This document shows, piece after piece, positions 9,178 through 18,643 of a DNA stretch of 64,000 nt. This DNA is from RGIG7378 sp045588325 (lineage in GTDB: Bacteria; Bacillota; Clostridia; RGIG7378). The notes beneath the pieces were generated by a model that was not told the DNA's origin, did not search any database, and saw nothing but the letters and a program-made list of their open reading frames with translations. How positions within the stretch are numbered: position 1 is the stretch's first letter; each line of letters opens with the position of its first letter. The position numbers and the translations under genes are program-made. The DNA is taken from contig JAZNEA010000102.1 in the NCBI GenBank assembly GCA_045588325.1, positions 1-64,000 on the forward strand, given 5' to 3'.

Positions 9178-9188
9178 CCATTGTGAAC

Positions 9189-10448
9189 CTAACCCACATC
9201 CCCTGCAGGGTCCTGACTAGGATCTGTGGTGTTATCTGGAACTGGATATTTTGAAAACTCCAATCTGAACATGTCCAAAAGCTCTGCTGCAGATAAGTTG
9301 CCCTCCAGGAGCTCCTCCATGAATGGTGTAATAATCTGATCGTATTCTGTTACATTGGGGCGATAAACCTTGGTTCCCACTGCATTAAAGAATGCCGTAA
9401 TCTGCTCAACCTGCTGGCTGGGAAAGGTCTCAGTATCCATCTCCCACATAATGTCCGTATACAAATTAAGAGCAGTCTCGAGATTATAGTAGGATTCAGC
9501 CCCCTTGGCCATAACCAACACCATAAAGTCCGTCGTCATAGATATATATTCTGTGGCATCAGGACCCAGTGGTAAAGTAATCATATGATACTTGCTGTCT
9601 AATTGTCTGGCGTCTGAGGCCTTGCCGACATAGAACGCTGCATTCCCTTCAAAGAAGCTGTCATCATCATATATCACACCAGCCTCTGCCATTTTGTGAA
9701 TATACTCCAGTATAGATGTGGCATGATCATTAGCCGTAATTATGTCTGTAATGCCTGCATTATTTGTAGCTAACATTGCCTCCAAATAGTCGCCGCCAAA
9801 CCCTTGTGCACCCATTTCCTTTGCTGAGATAGCCAGGCTTGTGAGCATCTCCCAGTTCCATGTACCCTGAGAAATAGCTGCATCTATGACTTCCATGTCC
9901 AAGTATTCCGAATTGCAATACAGAACATATCCCGGAATGGATTGTCCCCAGTAAACGCCGTAAACATAGCCATACTGAGCGGAATTCTCATTGCAGAACT
10001 GGTCCCACTTATTCTCCGTCAAATCCAACTCCGTAGAATAACTATATGGTATGAGTAGCTCTCTATCCAAAAATTCCTGCAGACGATCAGACTCAATCCA
10101 GAACAAGTCAACCACTGGCTCACCGCGCTCAATGGAGTCGATGATAGTTCCGTAATAGGTGTCATAGTTCATTCTGATATACTCGAAATGAACTTGCTTA
10201 GCATCCTGCAGAGAGTTGAGGGCGTCTACCACTGGGGCCTCTTGATCATTGCGAGGTTCTTCTGGCCAGGCGATATTCCACCAGGCGCCGAACTTTACCG
10301 TCATATTCTCAAAGGACTCCACATTTGTATCAAACACGAATTCCGGCTCGCCGCCTGTGGTCTCCGTAACATCTCCTCCATCACAGGCCGACAAGGCCAA
10401 TAACATTGCCAGCAGCAAGCACAGGATAGATCTACTCTTCTTCATCAT
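9189..10448 (-). CDS. Extracellular solute-binding lipoprotein (ABC type), orphan
   Basis: 419 residues with a lipoprotein signal peptide (basic start, hydrophobic core, lipobox ALSAC at residues ~17-21). The rest resembles family 1 extracellular solute-binding proteins: alternating domains with W/Y-rich ligand surfaces (WWNIAWPEEP, YVYGVYWGQS, GTWNWEML). Such proteins capture a sugar or other solute for an ABC importer. No permease or ATPase gene is adjacent. The start lies inside leuA: AAGGAG in the last codons of leuA serves as ribosome binding site and the frames overlap by 17 bases. The coding sequence ends 12 bases before the cysS promoter. Ligand unknown. Confidence 0.85.
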   Translation of the reverse strand: MMKKSRSILCLLLAMLLALSACDGGDVTETTGGEPEFVFDTNVESFENMTVKFGAWWNIAWPEEPRNDQEAPVVDALNSLQDAKQVHFEYIRMNYDTYYGTIIDSIERGEPVVDLFWIESDRLQEFLDRELLIPYSYSTELDLTENKWDQFCNENSAQYGYVYGVYWGQSIPGYVLYCNSEYLDMEVIDAAISQGTWNWEMLTSLAISAKEMGAQGFGGDYLEAMLATNNAGITDIITANDHATSILEYIHKMAEAGVIYDDDSFFEGNAAFYVGKASDARQLDSKYHMITLPLGPDATEYISMTTDFMVLVMAKGAESYYNLETALNLYTDIMWEMDTETFPSQQVEQITAFFNAVGTKVYRPNVTEYDQIITPFMEELLEGNLSAAELLDMFRLEFSKYPVPDNTTDPSQDPAGDVG

Positions 10449-11973
10449 TCATCTCCTTAAAGCTATCAAGAACCAGCACTGCTCTATTGAGGGCGTTCAT
10501 ATAGGCAAAGGCAGATGCCGCAATCATGTCTGTGTTAATGCCACGACCTATAAATCTCCTGCCATCCTTTTCCATGATGAGTCTGACCTCACACAATGAC
10601 TCCTTACCCTCATCCACAGCCTTAACATCCAGGGATATCATCTTCATGCTAATACCAGTCGCCTCCTCAATAGCGCGGAAAAGAGCATCCAGCGGACCAT
10701 CTCCCGCTGCAGCCTTTAGAACATCTCCACCAGGCATTCCGATATTTACTGTAGCAGTAGTGATTGCATTGCTGCCTGATATGGACTGGTAATTCTTTAG
10801 CACGTATGTATGGTTTACCTTAGAAGTATATGACTGGGCAATAGCAGATATTTCCTTATCCGAAACAGTCTTGCGGAACTCTGCCAACTTCATAAATCTG
10901 TTAAAGGCATCGTCCAACTCTTCCTTGGTAAGCTCATGCCCCAACTCCCTGAGGCGCTCCTCAAATCCATGACGGCCTGACAGTTTGCTGAGCATAAGCT
11001 CTCCGCCAGATGTTCGTCCAATCAGGCTAGGATTGAACAACTCGTAAGTAGATGGATTCTTAAGAACACTATTTTGGTGAATGCCCGACTGGTGTGTAAA
11101 GCAGTTGTCACCAACAATTGGCTTATTATGGCCTACGGATAATCCCGAATATGTGGCAACAGCCTTACAAATATGATAGATATGCTTAGACTTAATGGTA
11201 TCCTTATAATCCATAAGGTCTGCTCTGACTCTCATTGCAATAGCAACCTCCTCTAATGAGGCGTTGCCGGCTCGCTCTCCCATGGCATTGAGAGTACACT
11301 CTACGATATCTGCACCTCCCCTGATGCCAGCCAGTGAATTGGCCGTAGCAAGGCCCAAATCATTGTGACAGTGCACGCTGAGCAGCACATCATCTCCAAC
11401 CCACTTGCGCACATTGCGAACTAGATCCTCGTATTCCTGGGGCAAGCAATATCCCACTGTATCCGTGATGTTAATGATGTTGGCACCGGCGTCCAATGCG
11501 GTCATATAAACGCTTCTCAAAAATTCTCTGTCTGTCCTTGTGGCATCCTCAGCAGAAAACTGAATCTGCATTCCGGTTTCGGAAGCATATCCAATAATAC
11601 TCTTGATGCGTCTTAACATCTCCTCCGGGGTGGTGCCGAACTTATACCTAAGGTGGATATCGGAACAGCCAATAATGATGTGAATCTTGGGCTTGCTCGC
11701 GTGGGCAAGAGCTCTCGCAGCTGCATCAACATCCTCAACCTTGCATCTGGCAAGGGAGCATACTGTTGTGTTGGCCTTGGCCTGACGTGCAATCTTGTCT
11801 ATTGCCTCCATGTCTCCTGCTGATGACGATGCGAATCCTGCTTCAATACAATTAACTCCCAGTCTTTCCAGCAGAGACGCAATTGTGGTCTTTTCTCTGA
11901 CACTAAAACTAACTCCCGGAGTCTGCTCTCCATCTCTTAGTGTAACATCTGTAAATTGAATAATCTTAGACAT
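10432..11973 (-). CDS. leuA: 2-Isopropylmalate synthase
   Basis: 513 residues, the size of bacterial LeuA with a C-terminal LeuA dimer/regulatory domain. Condenses acetyl-CoA with 2-oxoisovalerate, the first committed step of leucine synthesis. The N-terminal TIM barrel has the signature TDVTLRDGEQTPGVSF, the metal-binding SVHCHNDLGLATANSL and NAMGERAGNASLEE. The C-terminal third (GMPGGDVLKAAAGDGPLDAL) matches the allosteric domain that senses leucine. It follows deoD by eight bases; no leuBCD genes are in the window. No T-box or leader peptide is present upstream. Confidence 0.95.
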   Translation of the reverse strand: MSKIIQFTDVTLRDGEQTPGVSFSVREKTTIASLLERLGVNCIEAGFASSSAGDMEAIDKIARQAKANTTVCSLARCKVEDVDAAARALAHASKPKIHIIIGCSDIHLRYKFGTTPEEMLRRIKSIIGYASETGMQIQFSAEDATRTDREFLRSVYMTALDAGANIINITDTVGYCLPQEYEDLVRNVRKWVGDDVLLSVHCHNDLGLATANSLAGIRGGADIVECTLNAMGERAGNASLEEVAIAMRVRADLMDYKDTIKSKHIYHICKAVATYSGLSVGHNKPIVGDNCFTHQSGIHQNSVLKNPSTYELFNPSLIGRTSGGELMLSKLSGRHGFEERLRELGHELTKEELDDAFNRFMKLAEFRKTVSDKEISAIAQSYTSKVNHTYVLKNYQSISGSNAITTATVNIGMPGGDVLKAAAGDGPLDALFRAIEEATGISMKMISLDVKAVDEGKESLCEVRLIMEKDGRRFIGRGINTDMIAASAFAYMNALNRAVLVLDSFKEMNDEEE

Positions 11974-11981
11974 ATTTTTCC

Positions 11982-12695
11982 TTAAATGAGTTTGATTGCT
12001 GTCTCTAAAGCCAGCCTAATCATATTATTAAATCCTGTCTGCCTCTCCTCGGGAGAGAGCTGCTCTCCGGTATAAATATGGTCGGAGATTGAGAGGATGG
12101 TCAGCGCCTTTTTGTGGGCCTCCGCGGCATTCATATACAGAGCTGCAGATTCCATCTCTAACCCCAAAACGCCCATGGACTTCCACTTGTCTGCGCCATT
12201 TTTATACATGGAATAGAAGTGATCCGAGGCAGATACATTGCCAACCATGTACTTGATTCCCAACTGGTCAGCCGTATCTGCAGCTGTGCGCAGCATACCA
12301 AAATCGGCTATTGGGCAATACGTCCCCGGCAAATCATACTGATCAGCATAATTAGAATCAGTACATGCCCCCTGAGCTAAAACGATATCCTTTAGTTCAA
12401 GGTCATCGTGAAGCGCCCCTGCAGAACCTACTCTCATAATGTAATCTACATCATAATGGTGGTAAAGCTCATAGGAGTATATGCCTATAGAAGCATTACC
12501 CATACCATGGCCCATTACAGATACAGGCTTTCCCTTATATGTTCCAGTGAACCCCAACATGCCTCTTACTCTGTTAAAACACACGGGGTTATCCAAAAAA
12601 TTCTCTGCTATATATTGTGCTCTAAGAGGGTCGCCTGGCATGAGAACAATCTTAGCAATATCGCCTTTGTTAGCGCTGTTGTGAGGTGTTGACAT
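11982..12695 (-). CDS. deoD: Purine nucleoside phosphorylase, DeoD type
   Basis: 237 residues, the length of hexameric DeoD phosphorylases. Splits purine (deoxy)nucleosides with phosphate into base and (deoxy)ribose 1-phosphate in salvage. Conserved segments: VLMPGDPLRAQYIAENFL near the N-terminus, the HGMGNASIGIYSYEL phosphate site, VGSAGAL, and EMESAALY near residue 180, which binds the sugar. The ribosome binding site GGAGG is nine bases ahead. The gene starts only ~23 bases after the ftsZ terminator, leaving little room for a separate promoter. Confidence 0.96.
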   Translation of the reverse strand: MSTPHNSANKGDIAKIVLMPGDPLRAQYIAENFLDNPVCFNRVRGMLGFTGTYKGKPVSVMGHGMGNASIGIYSYELYHHYDVDYIMRVGSAGALHDDLELKDIVLAQGACTDSNYADQYDLPGTYCPIADFGMLRTAADTADQLGIKYMVGNVSASDHFYSMYKNGADKWKSMGVLGLEMESAALYMNAAEAHKKALTILSISDHIYTGEQLSPEERQTGFNNMIRLALETAIKLI

Positions 12696-12717
12696 GATAT
12701 GCCTCCTTTATTTTTAT

Positions 12718-12752
12718 AAAAAAAAGAGCGGCGTAAAAGAATTCGCCGCTCT
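12718..12752 (-). terminator. Terminator after ftsZ
   Basis: Perfect 9-bp stem (AGAGCGGCG / CGCCGCTCT), 10-base loop, then eight U residues in the minus-strand RNA. One of the strongest terminators in the window. It closes the dcw cluster 16 bases after the ftsZ stop and sits almost on the deoD ribosome binding site. Confidence 0.92.
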
Positions 12753-12767
12753 CTGCGTCATGATTAA

Positions 12768-13892
12768 TTACTTACGGATGTTGTTGAGGAAATAAGGGAT
12801 ATCTGGTCCATCATCTGTGGTTGTAGCCTTAGTTGCAGGTCTGGAATATCTATCCTCTGTTGTCTGCTCCTCTGCGGCCTTGGGGGCAGTCCTTGGAATA
12901 ACGGGCTCCTCTCTGTGTGTTGCTCCGCTAACTGTAGACTGATCAATGCCTGTAGCAATAACTGTAACAACGATATCGTCTCCAAGTGTAGGATCAATAG
13001 CTGTACCGATAATAATCTCTGCGTCGGGATGAGCAAGAGCTCTGATAGACTCGGATGCAGAGTAGAAGTCGAACAAGGACATATCCTCGCCACCTGTAAC
13101 ATTAACAAGCACTCTGGTAGCTCCGTCGATGGAAGTCTCCAACAGAGGGCTGGATACTGCCATAGCTGCTGCATCAGCGGCCTTGTTATCTCCAGAACCA
13201 GTACCGATACCCATATGAGCCAGACCGGAATCCTGCATAATGGTCTTAACATCTGCGAAGTCGAGGATGATAACACCAGGCTTAGTAATCAAATCGGAAA
13301 TACCCTGGATGCCCTGTCTGAGAACATCGTCTGCAATATTGAATGCCTTGAGCATGGACATCTTCTTGTCAGCGATCTGCAAGAGCTTGTCATTGGGAAT
13401 AACAACCAATGAGTCAACATTGTCTCTCAGCTCCTTAATGCCCTCCTCTGCAGAACGCATTCTGGGCTTACCCTCAAAGGAGAATGGTCTGGTAACAACG
13501 GCAACTGTGAGAATACCCATCTCTCTGGCGATGCTAGCAACTACTGGTGCAGAACCTGTACCTGTGCCGCCGCCCATACCAGCTGTAACGAAAACAAGGT
13601 CGGCGCCCTGCAACTTCTGCTTAATGTCCTCTCTGGACTCCTCTGCAGACTTGCGTCCGATCTCAGGGTTACCGCCTGCTCCAAGTCCCTTGGTGAGCTT
13701 CTCTCCAATCTGGAGCTTGTTCTCACAAGAAGAAATGGTGATAGCTTGTCTATCTGTGTTAACAACGATAAACTCAACTCCATCAACATTGGCCTCAATC
13801 ATCCTGTTGATGGCATTGTTGCCTGCTCCACCGCAACCAACAACCTTGATATTAGCAAAAGAGGAATTTAATCCCATATCTAAACCTGACAT
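12768..13892 (-). CDS. ftsZ: Cell division protein FtsZ
   Basis: 374 residues. Tubulin-like GTPase that forms the Z ring. The GTP-binding signature GGGTGTGSAP is at residues ~107-116, preceded by VVGCGGAGNNAINRM near residue 18, with the T7 catalytic loop NIDFADVK-like segment (ILDFADVKTIM). The C-terminal conserved peptide (DIPYFLNNIRK), which binds FtsA and other partners, is intact after a variable linker. GGAGG precedes the ATG. It has its own promoter (13929-13957) in addition to read-through from ftsA. Confidence 0.98.
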   Translation of the reverse strand: MSGLDMGLNSSFANIKVVGCGGAGNNAINRMIEANVDGVEFIVVNTDRQAITISSCENKLQIGEKLTKGLGAGGNPEIGRKSAEESREDIKQKLQGADLVFVTAGMGGGTGTGSAPVVASIAREMGILTVAVVTRPFSFEGKPRMRSAEEGIKELRDNVDSLVVIPNDKLLQIADKKMSMLKAFNIADDVLRQGIQGISDLITKPGVIILDFADVKTIMQDSGLAHMGIGTGSGDNKAADAAAMAVSSPLLETSIDGATRVLVNVTGGEDMSLFDFYSASESIRALAHPDAEIIIGTAIDPTLGDDIVVTVIATGIDQSTVSGATHREEPVIPRTAPKAAEEQTTEDRYSRPATKATTTDDGPDIPYFLNNIRK

Positions 13893-13928
13893 ATCTGGTC
13901 CTCCAAATTATAGTCTATTAACCAAGCC

Positions 13929-13957
13929 ATTATATAATAATAAGAGTGGCATTTCAA
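13929..13957 (-). promoter_or_regulatory. Promoter for ftsZ
   Basis: Minus strand: TTGAAA (13952-13957), a 17-base spacer, TATAAT (13929-13934). The -35 overlaps the ftsA stop codon. Predicted RNA start near 13922. A second TATAAT lies closer to the gene but has no partner -35. Confidence 0.75.
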
Positions 13958-15174
13958 CGATTTTTTCCCTTAAAGAAGTCAAAGAAAGATTTTTTCCTGA
14001 CGTTTGAGGGTTCCTCGTCCCTTGCAATGAAATCCGCAAACAGCGTCTGCTTGCCGTATTCGATATTTTCAAAGATATATTCTGCAAGTCCTACGGCCCC
14101 GACATTCTCTACCCTGCCACCAAAACTGGCCAGGATCCTACCATTGCGGCTCTTTTTGCGCATGACGGAATCACACAGCATGGACAAGCCCTCAGTGGAG
14201 GATGCTCCAAGTCCTGTGATGACGACAGCATCCGGCTCCTGGCGACCAAAGTCCTCTCTGGCAACCAGTGTGTCAGCCAGCTCGAAAATTCTAGTATATC
14301 TGCTCTCGATAATCCTTACGATATCGGACAACATACAATCCCTGTCAGCTGCTATGGGTACCATATGATCGTCCTCAATGAGCGAAATAGCAGCCAGTCC
14401 ATACATCCTACGCAAGGAGTCGGCCTGCTCATAGGTAACATCCAGCTTAGTAGATATGTCCTTGGTACAATCATCACTGCCCATGGGAATAGTAGAACAG
14501 AACACCGGTGTACCATCAAAGAACACGCTGACATCCGTGTGACTGGAGCCCACATTGATAACGATGGCACCGTCCTGCTTTTCGTCAGTAGTCAGAACTG
14601 CATATCCAGTGGCAACACCGGACAGCGAATATCCTACAGCTCTGATCTGAGTTCTGGAGACAATACTTCTCAACCTGTTCAGGAACGCACGATCTACAAC
14701 CTGTAACCCCACATTGGCCTGTATGAACGATGTCCTCTTGCCCCAGGGGAATATGGTGTCCTCTCCATCGTCGTATGCGAATTTGCGTGGAACAACATCC
14801 GTTACACAAATGTTTTCTGGAACTGGATAATCATAGCCTGAGGATACAATCGAAATAGCATCCGTCTGCTCCATTACCCTCTGGCCAGTTGCAAAGTCCC
14901 TCCTGGCTTTTACCTCCATGAGGCCTGACTTTTCTGTGGTAAATGCAATATAGGCATCGCTCATCTCAACCTGAGCCTCATCCTTAGCCTCGTAAAATGT
15001 ATCTGAAATAGCTGCAGCCAAGCGCTCGTCATTCTCGTAGAGGTTCTTGCCATCTACGGGGAACATGCGGGTTGCCTTGCCCAAAATCTCCAGTTTATCA
15101 TCAGAATTAACCCTTGCCACAACAGCACTAACGTGGGAAGATCTGATATCAATTGCTCCAATAAATCCTCTCAT
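13954..15174 (-). CDS. ftsA: Cell division protein FtsA (actin-like)
   Basis: 406 residues. Actin/Hsp70-fold protein that tethers FtsZ to the membrane. Phosphate-binding segments are visible: FIGAIDIRSSHVSAVVA at the start, IVINVGSSHTDVSVFFDG in the middle, and VVITGLGASSTEGL near the C-terminus. The last residues (KKSFFDFFKGKNR) form a short amphipathic basic helix, as expected for the FtsA membrane-targeting sequence. The sequence is divergent from Bacillus FtsA; identification leans on the position between ftsQ and ftsZ. Confidence 0.88.
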   Translation of the reverse strand: MRGFIGAIDIRSSHVSAVVARVNSDDKLEILGKATRMFPVDGKNLYENDERLAAAISDTFYEAKDEAQVEMSDAYIAFTTEKSGLMEVKARRDFATGQRVMEQTDAISIVSSGYDYPVPENICVTDVVPRKFAYDDGEDTIFPWGKRTSFIQANVGLQVVDRAFLNRLRSIVSRTQIRAVGYSLSGVATGYAVLTTDEKQDGAIVINVGSSHTDVSVFFDGTPVFCSTIPMGSDDCTKDISTKLDVTYEQADSLRRMYGLAAISLIEDDHMVPIAADRDCMLSDIVRIIESRYTRIFELADTLVAREDFGRQEPDAVVITGLGASSTEGLSMLCDSVMRKKSRNGRILASFGGRVENVGAVGLAEYIFENIEYGKQTLFADFIARDEEPSNVRKKSFFDFFKGKNR

Positions 15175-15186
15175 CCTAACTCCAAC

Positions 15187-15966
15187 CTACTTATATTCCG
15201 TAAAGACCGGATTTGTGCCGGCCGTAAAATCCAAATAACCCTTTTGACCTTTATTTAAATATTCTAGCAGAATTTCCTTTAGTGTGAACAAGTTTTCCTC
15301 TATATTATCCACAGGTCCCACATTAACTGTAATACCATCGGAGGTCATCAGGATAATGTCCCCGGATATCTGAATTGAAATCTGGTTAATCCTCCCCAGA
15401 ACCTCTCTATCCCTGTCTGTGTTATCGACGGCTGTGCTTATTCTGTTTATAATTCTCAGCTCCTGCTCGGTCACATCCAGATAGCTACCCAAGGTAAAGC
15501 TGGTCACGCTACCTCCGTACAACGGGTATTGCTGACTCATACTGTCCTCAACAGCCAACACCTTGCCCTTAGTATCTACCAGCATGTAAACCTCTCCACA
15601 TGCCATGTACACCATAGGTTGGCACTCCTGGACTACCACATTCATGTTAAGACCATCCATGGAGCATTGCACCGAATCTGCGTAAACAAAATTGCTGAGG
15701 CATTTTTGCTCCAGGTCCCGTGTGTCCATAAAAAACCAAAGAGATTTGTATCTGTTCATCACAGCCAGAAGTCTCTCTCCCGGAGTGATGCCCAGAACCT
15801 CTTCCACCTGGCTAGGGACAACATATCCATAGCCTGTGGAAACAGATACATTTACCTGTCCAACCCTAATCAAAAGCGCGGCTAAAGTTACGCTAAGCAA
15901 CAGCACCGCCATCATAGACAGTGCTATTATCTTTTTTATCGTAAGCTTAAAGCCACCCTTATTCAT
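15187..15966 (-). CDS. ftsQ: FtsQ/DivIB-like cell division protein
   Basis: 259 residues: short basic cytoplasmic tail, one transmembrane helix (residues ~12-34), then a POTRA-like segment (VNVSVSTGYGYVVPSQVEEVLGI) and a beta-rich extracellular region (DLEQKCLSNFVYADSVQCSMDG, VVQECQPMVYMACGEVYMLVDTKGKVL). FtsQ/DivIB joins FtsL and the septal PBP in the divisome. Similarity is weak, so the call depends on topology and place between murA and ftsA. The start is the ATG at 15964-15966, overlapping the murA stop; an in-frame TTG lies directly upstream. Confidence 0.78.
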   Translation of the reverse strand: MNKGGFKLTIKKIIALSMMAVLLLSVTLAALLIRVGQVNVSVSTGYGYVVPSQVEEVLGITPGERLLAVMNRYKSLWFFMDTRDLEQKCLSNFVYADSVQCSMDGLNMNVVVQECQPMVYMACGEVYMLVDTKGKVLAVEDSMSQQYPLYGGSVTSFTLGSYLDVTEQELRIINRISTAVDNTDRDREVLGRINQISIQISGDIILMTSDGITVNVGPVDNIEENLFTLKEILLEYLNKGQKGYLDFTAGTNPVFTEYK

Positions 15967-17221
15967 CAATCCTGAACACCTCTGCTCCTAATGAGCTTAA
16001 ATCTCTGCAAATATCCTCGTATCCTCTGTCTATACAGCCAGAATCTCTCACTATAGTCCTGCCCTCAGCACCAAGCCCAGCCACAATAAGGGCTGCTCCA
16101 CTACGCAGGTCTGTGGCCCTCACCCTGGCGCCTCTCAATCTATCTACGCCGTTTATGATGGCGGTGTCTCCGTGAACCATTATATCCGCCCCCATCCGTT
16201 GCAATTCGTCGACATGGCGGAAACGATTCTCAAACACAGTCTCTCTCATTACCGATGTGCCTACAGATGATGATAACATGGCCATTGTCTGTGGCTGCAT
16301 ATCTGTTGGGAATCCAGGATATGGACTGCTGGTTATGTTTCTCACGCGATGGAGCTCTCCGTCAGAAACAACCTGGATCCAATTCTCTCCTATCTCCACA
16401 TCACATCCTGCACAGCTCAAAACGTCTGATAACGACGCCAACTGGTCTGGCTCCACAGCTGTCACAGTCACCCGTCCACCTGTTGTGGCTACTGCAGTCA
16501 TATAGGTTCCTGCCACGATTCTGTCAGCACCTATAGTGTGCTCTGCATAATCTACGGCCTCGTGTCTGCCTCCACGGATGGTAATCACTGAGGACCCAGC
16601 CCCGGAAACCTCATATCCCAAGGAATTGAGAACCTGTTGCAGTTCAACGATTTCTGGCTCTCTCGCCGAGTTGTGAATCTCAGTTATCCCCTTAAGGTTA
16701 ACTGCGCACAACATTGTGTTTTCTGTGGCGCCTACACTGGGATAATCCAGCCAAACCGAGTCACCTGACATGCGATGGCCATGAATACCTATTATCCCAT
16801 CTCCCTCTGTAGTGATGCGGGCCCCCAACGCCTCAAAGGCCTTAAGGTGCAGGTCTATGGGCCTGGGTCCAATATCGCACCCTCCCGGACTACATATTCT
16901 CACCTTACCGCATTTACCCAGAACTGCGCCGGCGAACAATATCCCCGACCTCATCTGACAAATTTCACCAAATGAAATGTCTGTCTCCGTTGGATCCCCG
17001 GCAAACCTGAGGTAGTTCCCAAAAGATTTGACTTGTCGCCCGCACATTTCCAGAACCTTAAGTGTATTGACACAATCTGATATGCGAGGGCAATTAAGAA
17101 TATCTACACATATATCACAGGTTGCCATTGCGGCAAGGACAGGCAGTGCGGCGTTTTTGGAACCCTGAATCTGTATGGTCCCATACAATCTGGAGCCACC
17201 TTCTACAACATACTCAGTCAT
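15959..17221 (-). CDS. murA: UDP-N-acetylglucosamine 1-carboxyvinyltransferase
   Basis: 420 residues. Transfers enolpyruvate from PEP to UDP-GlcNAc, the first committed step of peptidoglycan synthesis and the fosfomycin target. The loop with the catalytic cysteine is intact (PGGCDIGPRPIDLHL), as are QGSKNAALPVLAA near the N-terminus and ATDLRSGAALIVAGL near the end. Its location inside the dcw cluster, between ftsW and ftsQ, recalls the murA-like genes in Clostridia and Bacillus clusters. It overlaps ftsQ by eight bases. GGGAGAG precedes the start. Confidence 0.95.
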   Translation of the reverse strand: MTEYVVEGGSRLYGTIQIQGSKNAALPVLAAMATCDICVDILNCPRISDCVNTLKVLEMCGRQVKSFGNYLRFAGDPTETDISFGEICQMRSGILFAGAVLGKCGKVRICSPGGCDIGPRPIDLHLKAFEALGARITTEGDGIIGIHGHRMSGDSVWLDYPSVGATENTMLCAVNLKGITEIHNSAREPEIVELQQVLNSLGYEVSGAGSSVITIRGGRHEAVDYAEHTIGADRIVAGTYMTAVATTGGRVTVTAVEPDQLASLSDVLSCAGCDVEIGENWIQVVSDGELHRVRNITSSPYPGFPTDMQPQTMAMLSSSVGTSVMRETVFENRFRHVDELQRMGADIMVHGDTAIINGVDRLRGARVRATDLRSGAALIVAGLGAEGRTIVRDSGCIDRGYEDICRDLSSLGAEVFRIDE

Positions 17222-17274
17222 AAGCTCTCCCTGAGGGTATATTGCTATATACTATTCCGTCAGGGAAAAACTGT

Positions 17275-18627
17275 TCAAAGCTTGTCGTAGAGGGCGTCCT
17301 TGGATATGCTCAGCAAAAAGCCCATCATTCCACACATGATAGCCATCGAACTACCGCCGTAACTAATAAATGGCAGTGTAATTCCTGTGTTTGGAATCAA
17401 AGAAGTTACAACCCCCACATTAAACAGGAACTGTAGTCCAATGAGCAATGTTATTCCAAAGGCCATAAAGCCTGAGAAATTATCCTTAGAGTATGCCGAA
17501 ATGGTAAATCCTCTGATGATAAGGAAACCGAACAGGGCGAACACCAGCATTACTCCTACAAAACCCAACTCCTCTCCAATAATTGGCAGGATAAAGTCGT
17601 TGGTTGGTTCTGGCAAATAGGAAAATTTCTGTATGCTGTTTCCTAATCCCTTGCCCAACAATCCGCCAGATCCCAGGGCATACAGGGCCTGAGTAGACTG
17701 ATGTGATGATTCGGCCATGGCAGAAGGGTCCAACAATGCCATGATTCTGTTCATTCTGTAGTCCGAAAGCGTGATAATTGGGATCAACGCAATAAGGCCA
17801 CCTAGACATATTGGCATTATCAGCTTTAGCTTCATACCTCCTACAAACAAGAGGCCCAAAATGCAGCACATAATGATAACCGTGGCACTGGTGTGGGGCT
17901 GAATCAATAAAATTCCAGCTATCAACGCCATAAGTACCAGGTATGGCAGCAAGACGCCATAGACCTTCCTATTGGGTGTTTTGGGATCACAAAGTATATT
18001 TGAATCTTTATGCAGATTGGCTGAAACGAACAAAATCGTAGCAAACTTCAATATCTCTGAGGGCTGAATCTCAATGCCCGCCAGAGAAATCCATCTGGAT
18101 GCTCCATTTCTGGTTATTCCAAGGCCAGGCACAAATACGAGGAGGCAACTGAGCAACGCTGCAATCATTATAGGCGTCGCAAGCTTATATGCCCTCTTAT
18201 ATCCAAAAAGGTAGCATCCAACTCCCCCTACCAGGCCCATGACAATAGCTCTGAGCTGTTTCTTGACAAACAAAAAGATACTGCTGGACTCCCAAAGAGA
18301 GATGGATTCTCCGGAGCTGATAACCATTATGCTGCCAAATGCAATCAGCAAAATGACACATATCAGCAGGCCAAAATCCATATGAGGCCGATCCAGCAAC
18401 CTGAGCTTTTGACCCTTTGCCTTGCCCCAGGCTACCTCACCATCGTCGCCAAAATCAGGTTTCCGAACAATTGTCCACTGGGCCAACAGGCGCTTAAAGA
18501 CGGAGAGTTCCTTGTTCTCCTCTGCCTTTGATGCCGTTTGCCTCATCTCCTGGACATCAATCTGCTCTGCAGGACGTCGCTGGTCCGGATTTTGCTTATT
18601 CATTTTTGATCTGTCACGATCTGCCAT
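17275..18627 (-). CDS. ftsW: SEDS family peptidoglycan polymerase, FtsW/SpoVE
   Basis: 450 residues. About 80 hydrophilic cytoplasmic residues come first, then roughly ten transmembrane helices. SEDS hallmarks: NGASRWISLAGIEIQPSE, the GLGNSIQKFSYLPEPTNDFI loop and TGITLPFISYGGSS. SEDS proteins polymerise glycan strands together with a class B PBP; here the PBP is encoded at 22446. Whether it is division FtsW or sporulation SpoVE cannot be told from sequence. The charged N-terminal extension is longer than usual. Confidence 0.93.
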   Translation of the reverse strand: MADRDRSKMNKQNPDQRRPAEQIDVQEMRQTASKAEENKELSVFKRLLAQWTIVRKPDFGDDGEVAWGKAKGQKLRLLDRPHMDFGLLICVILLIAFGSIMVISSGESISLWESSSIFLFVKKQLRAIVMGLVGGVGCYLFGYKRAYKLATPIMIAALLSCLLVFVPGLGITRNGASRWISLAGIEIQPSEILKFATILFVSANLHKDSNILCDPKTPNRKVYGVLLPYLVLMALIAGILLIQPHTSATVIIMCCILGLLFVGGMKLKLIMPICLGGLIALIPIITLSDYRMNRIMALLDPSAMAESSHQSTQALYALGSGGLLGKGLGNSIQKFSYLPEPTNDFILPIIGEELGFVGVMLVFALFGFLIIRGFTISAYSKDNFSGFMAFGITLLIGLQFLFNVGVVTSLIPNTGITLPFISYGGSSMAIMCGMMGFLLSISKDALYDKL

Positions 18628-18643
18628 GATTAACTCCTAAAAA

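Noticed and set aside
13240..14007. A 255-codon plus-strand open frame
   Set aside because: Antisense to ftsZ and the ftsA end, covering the ftsZ promoter; no support as a gene.
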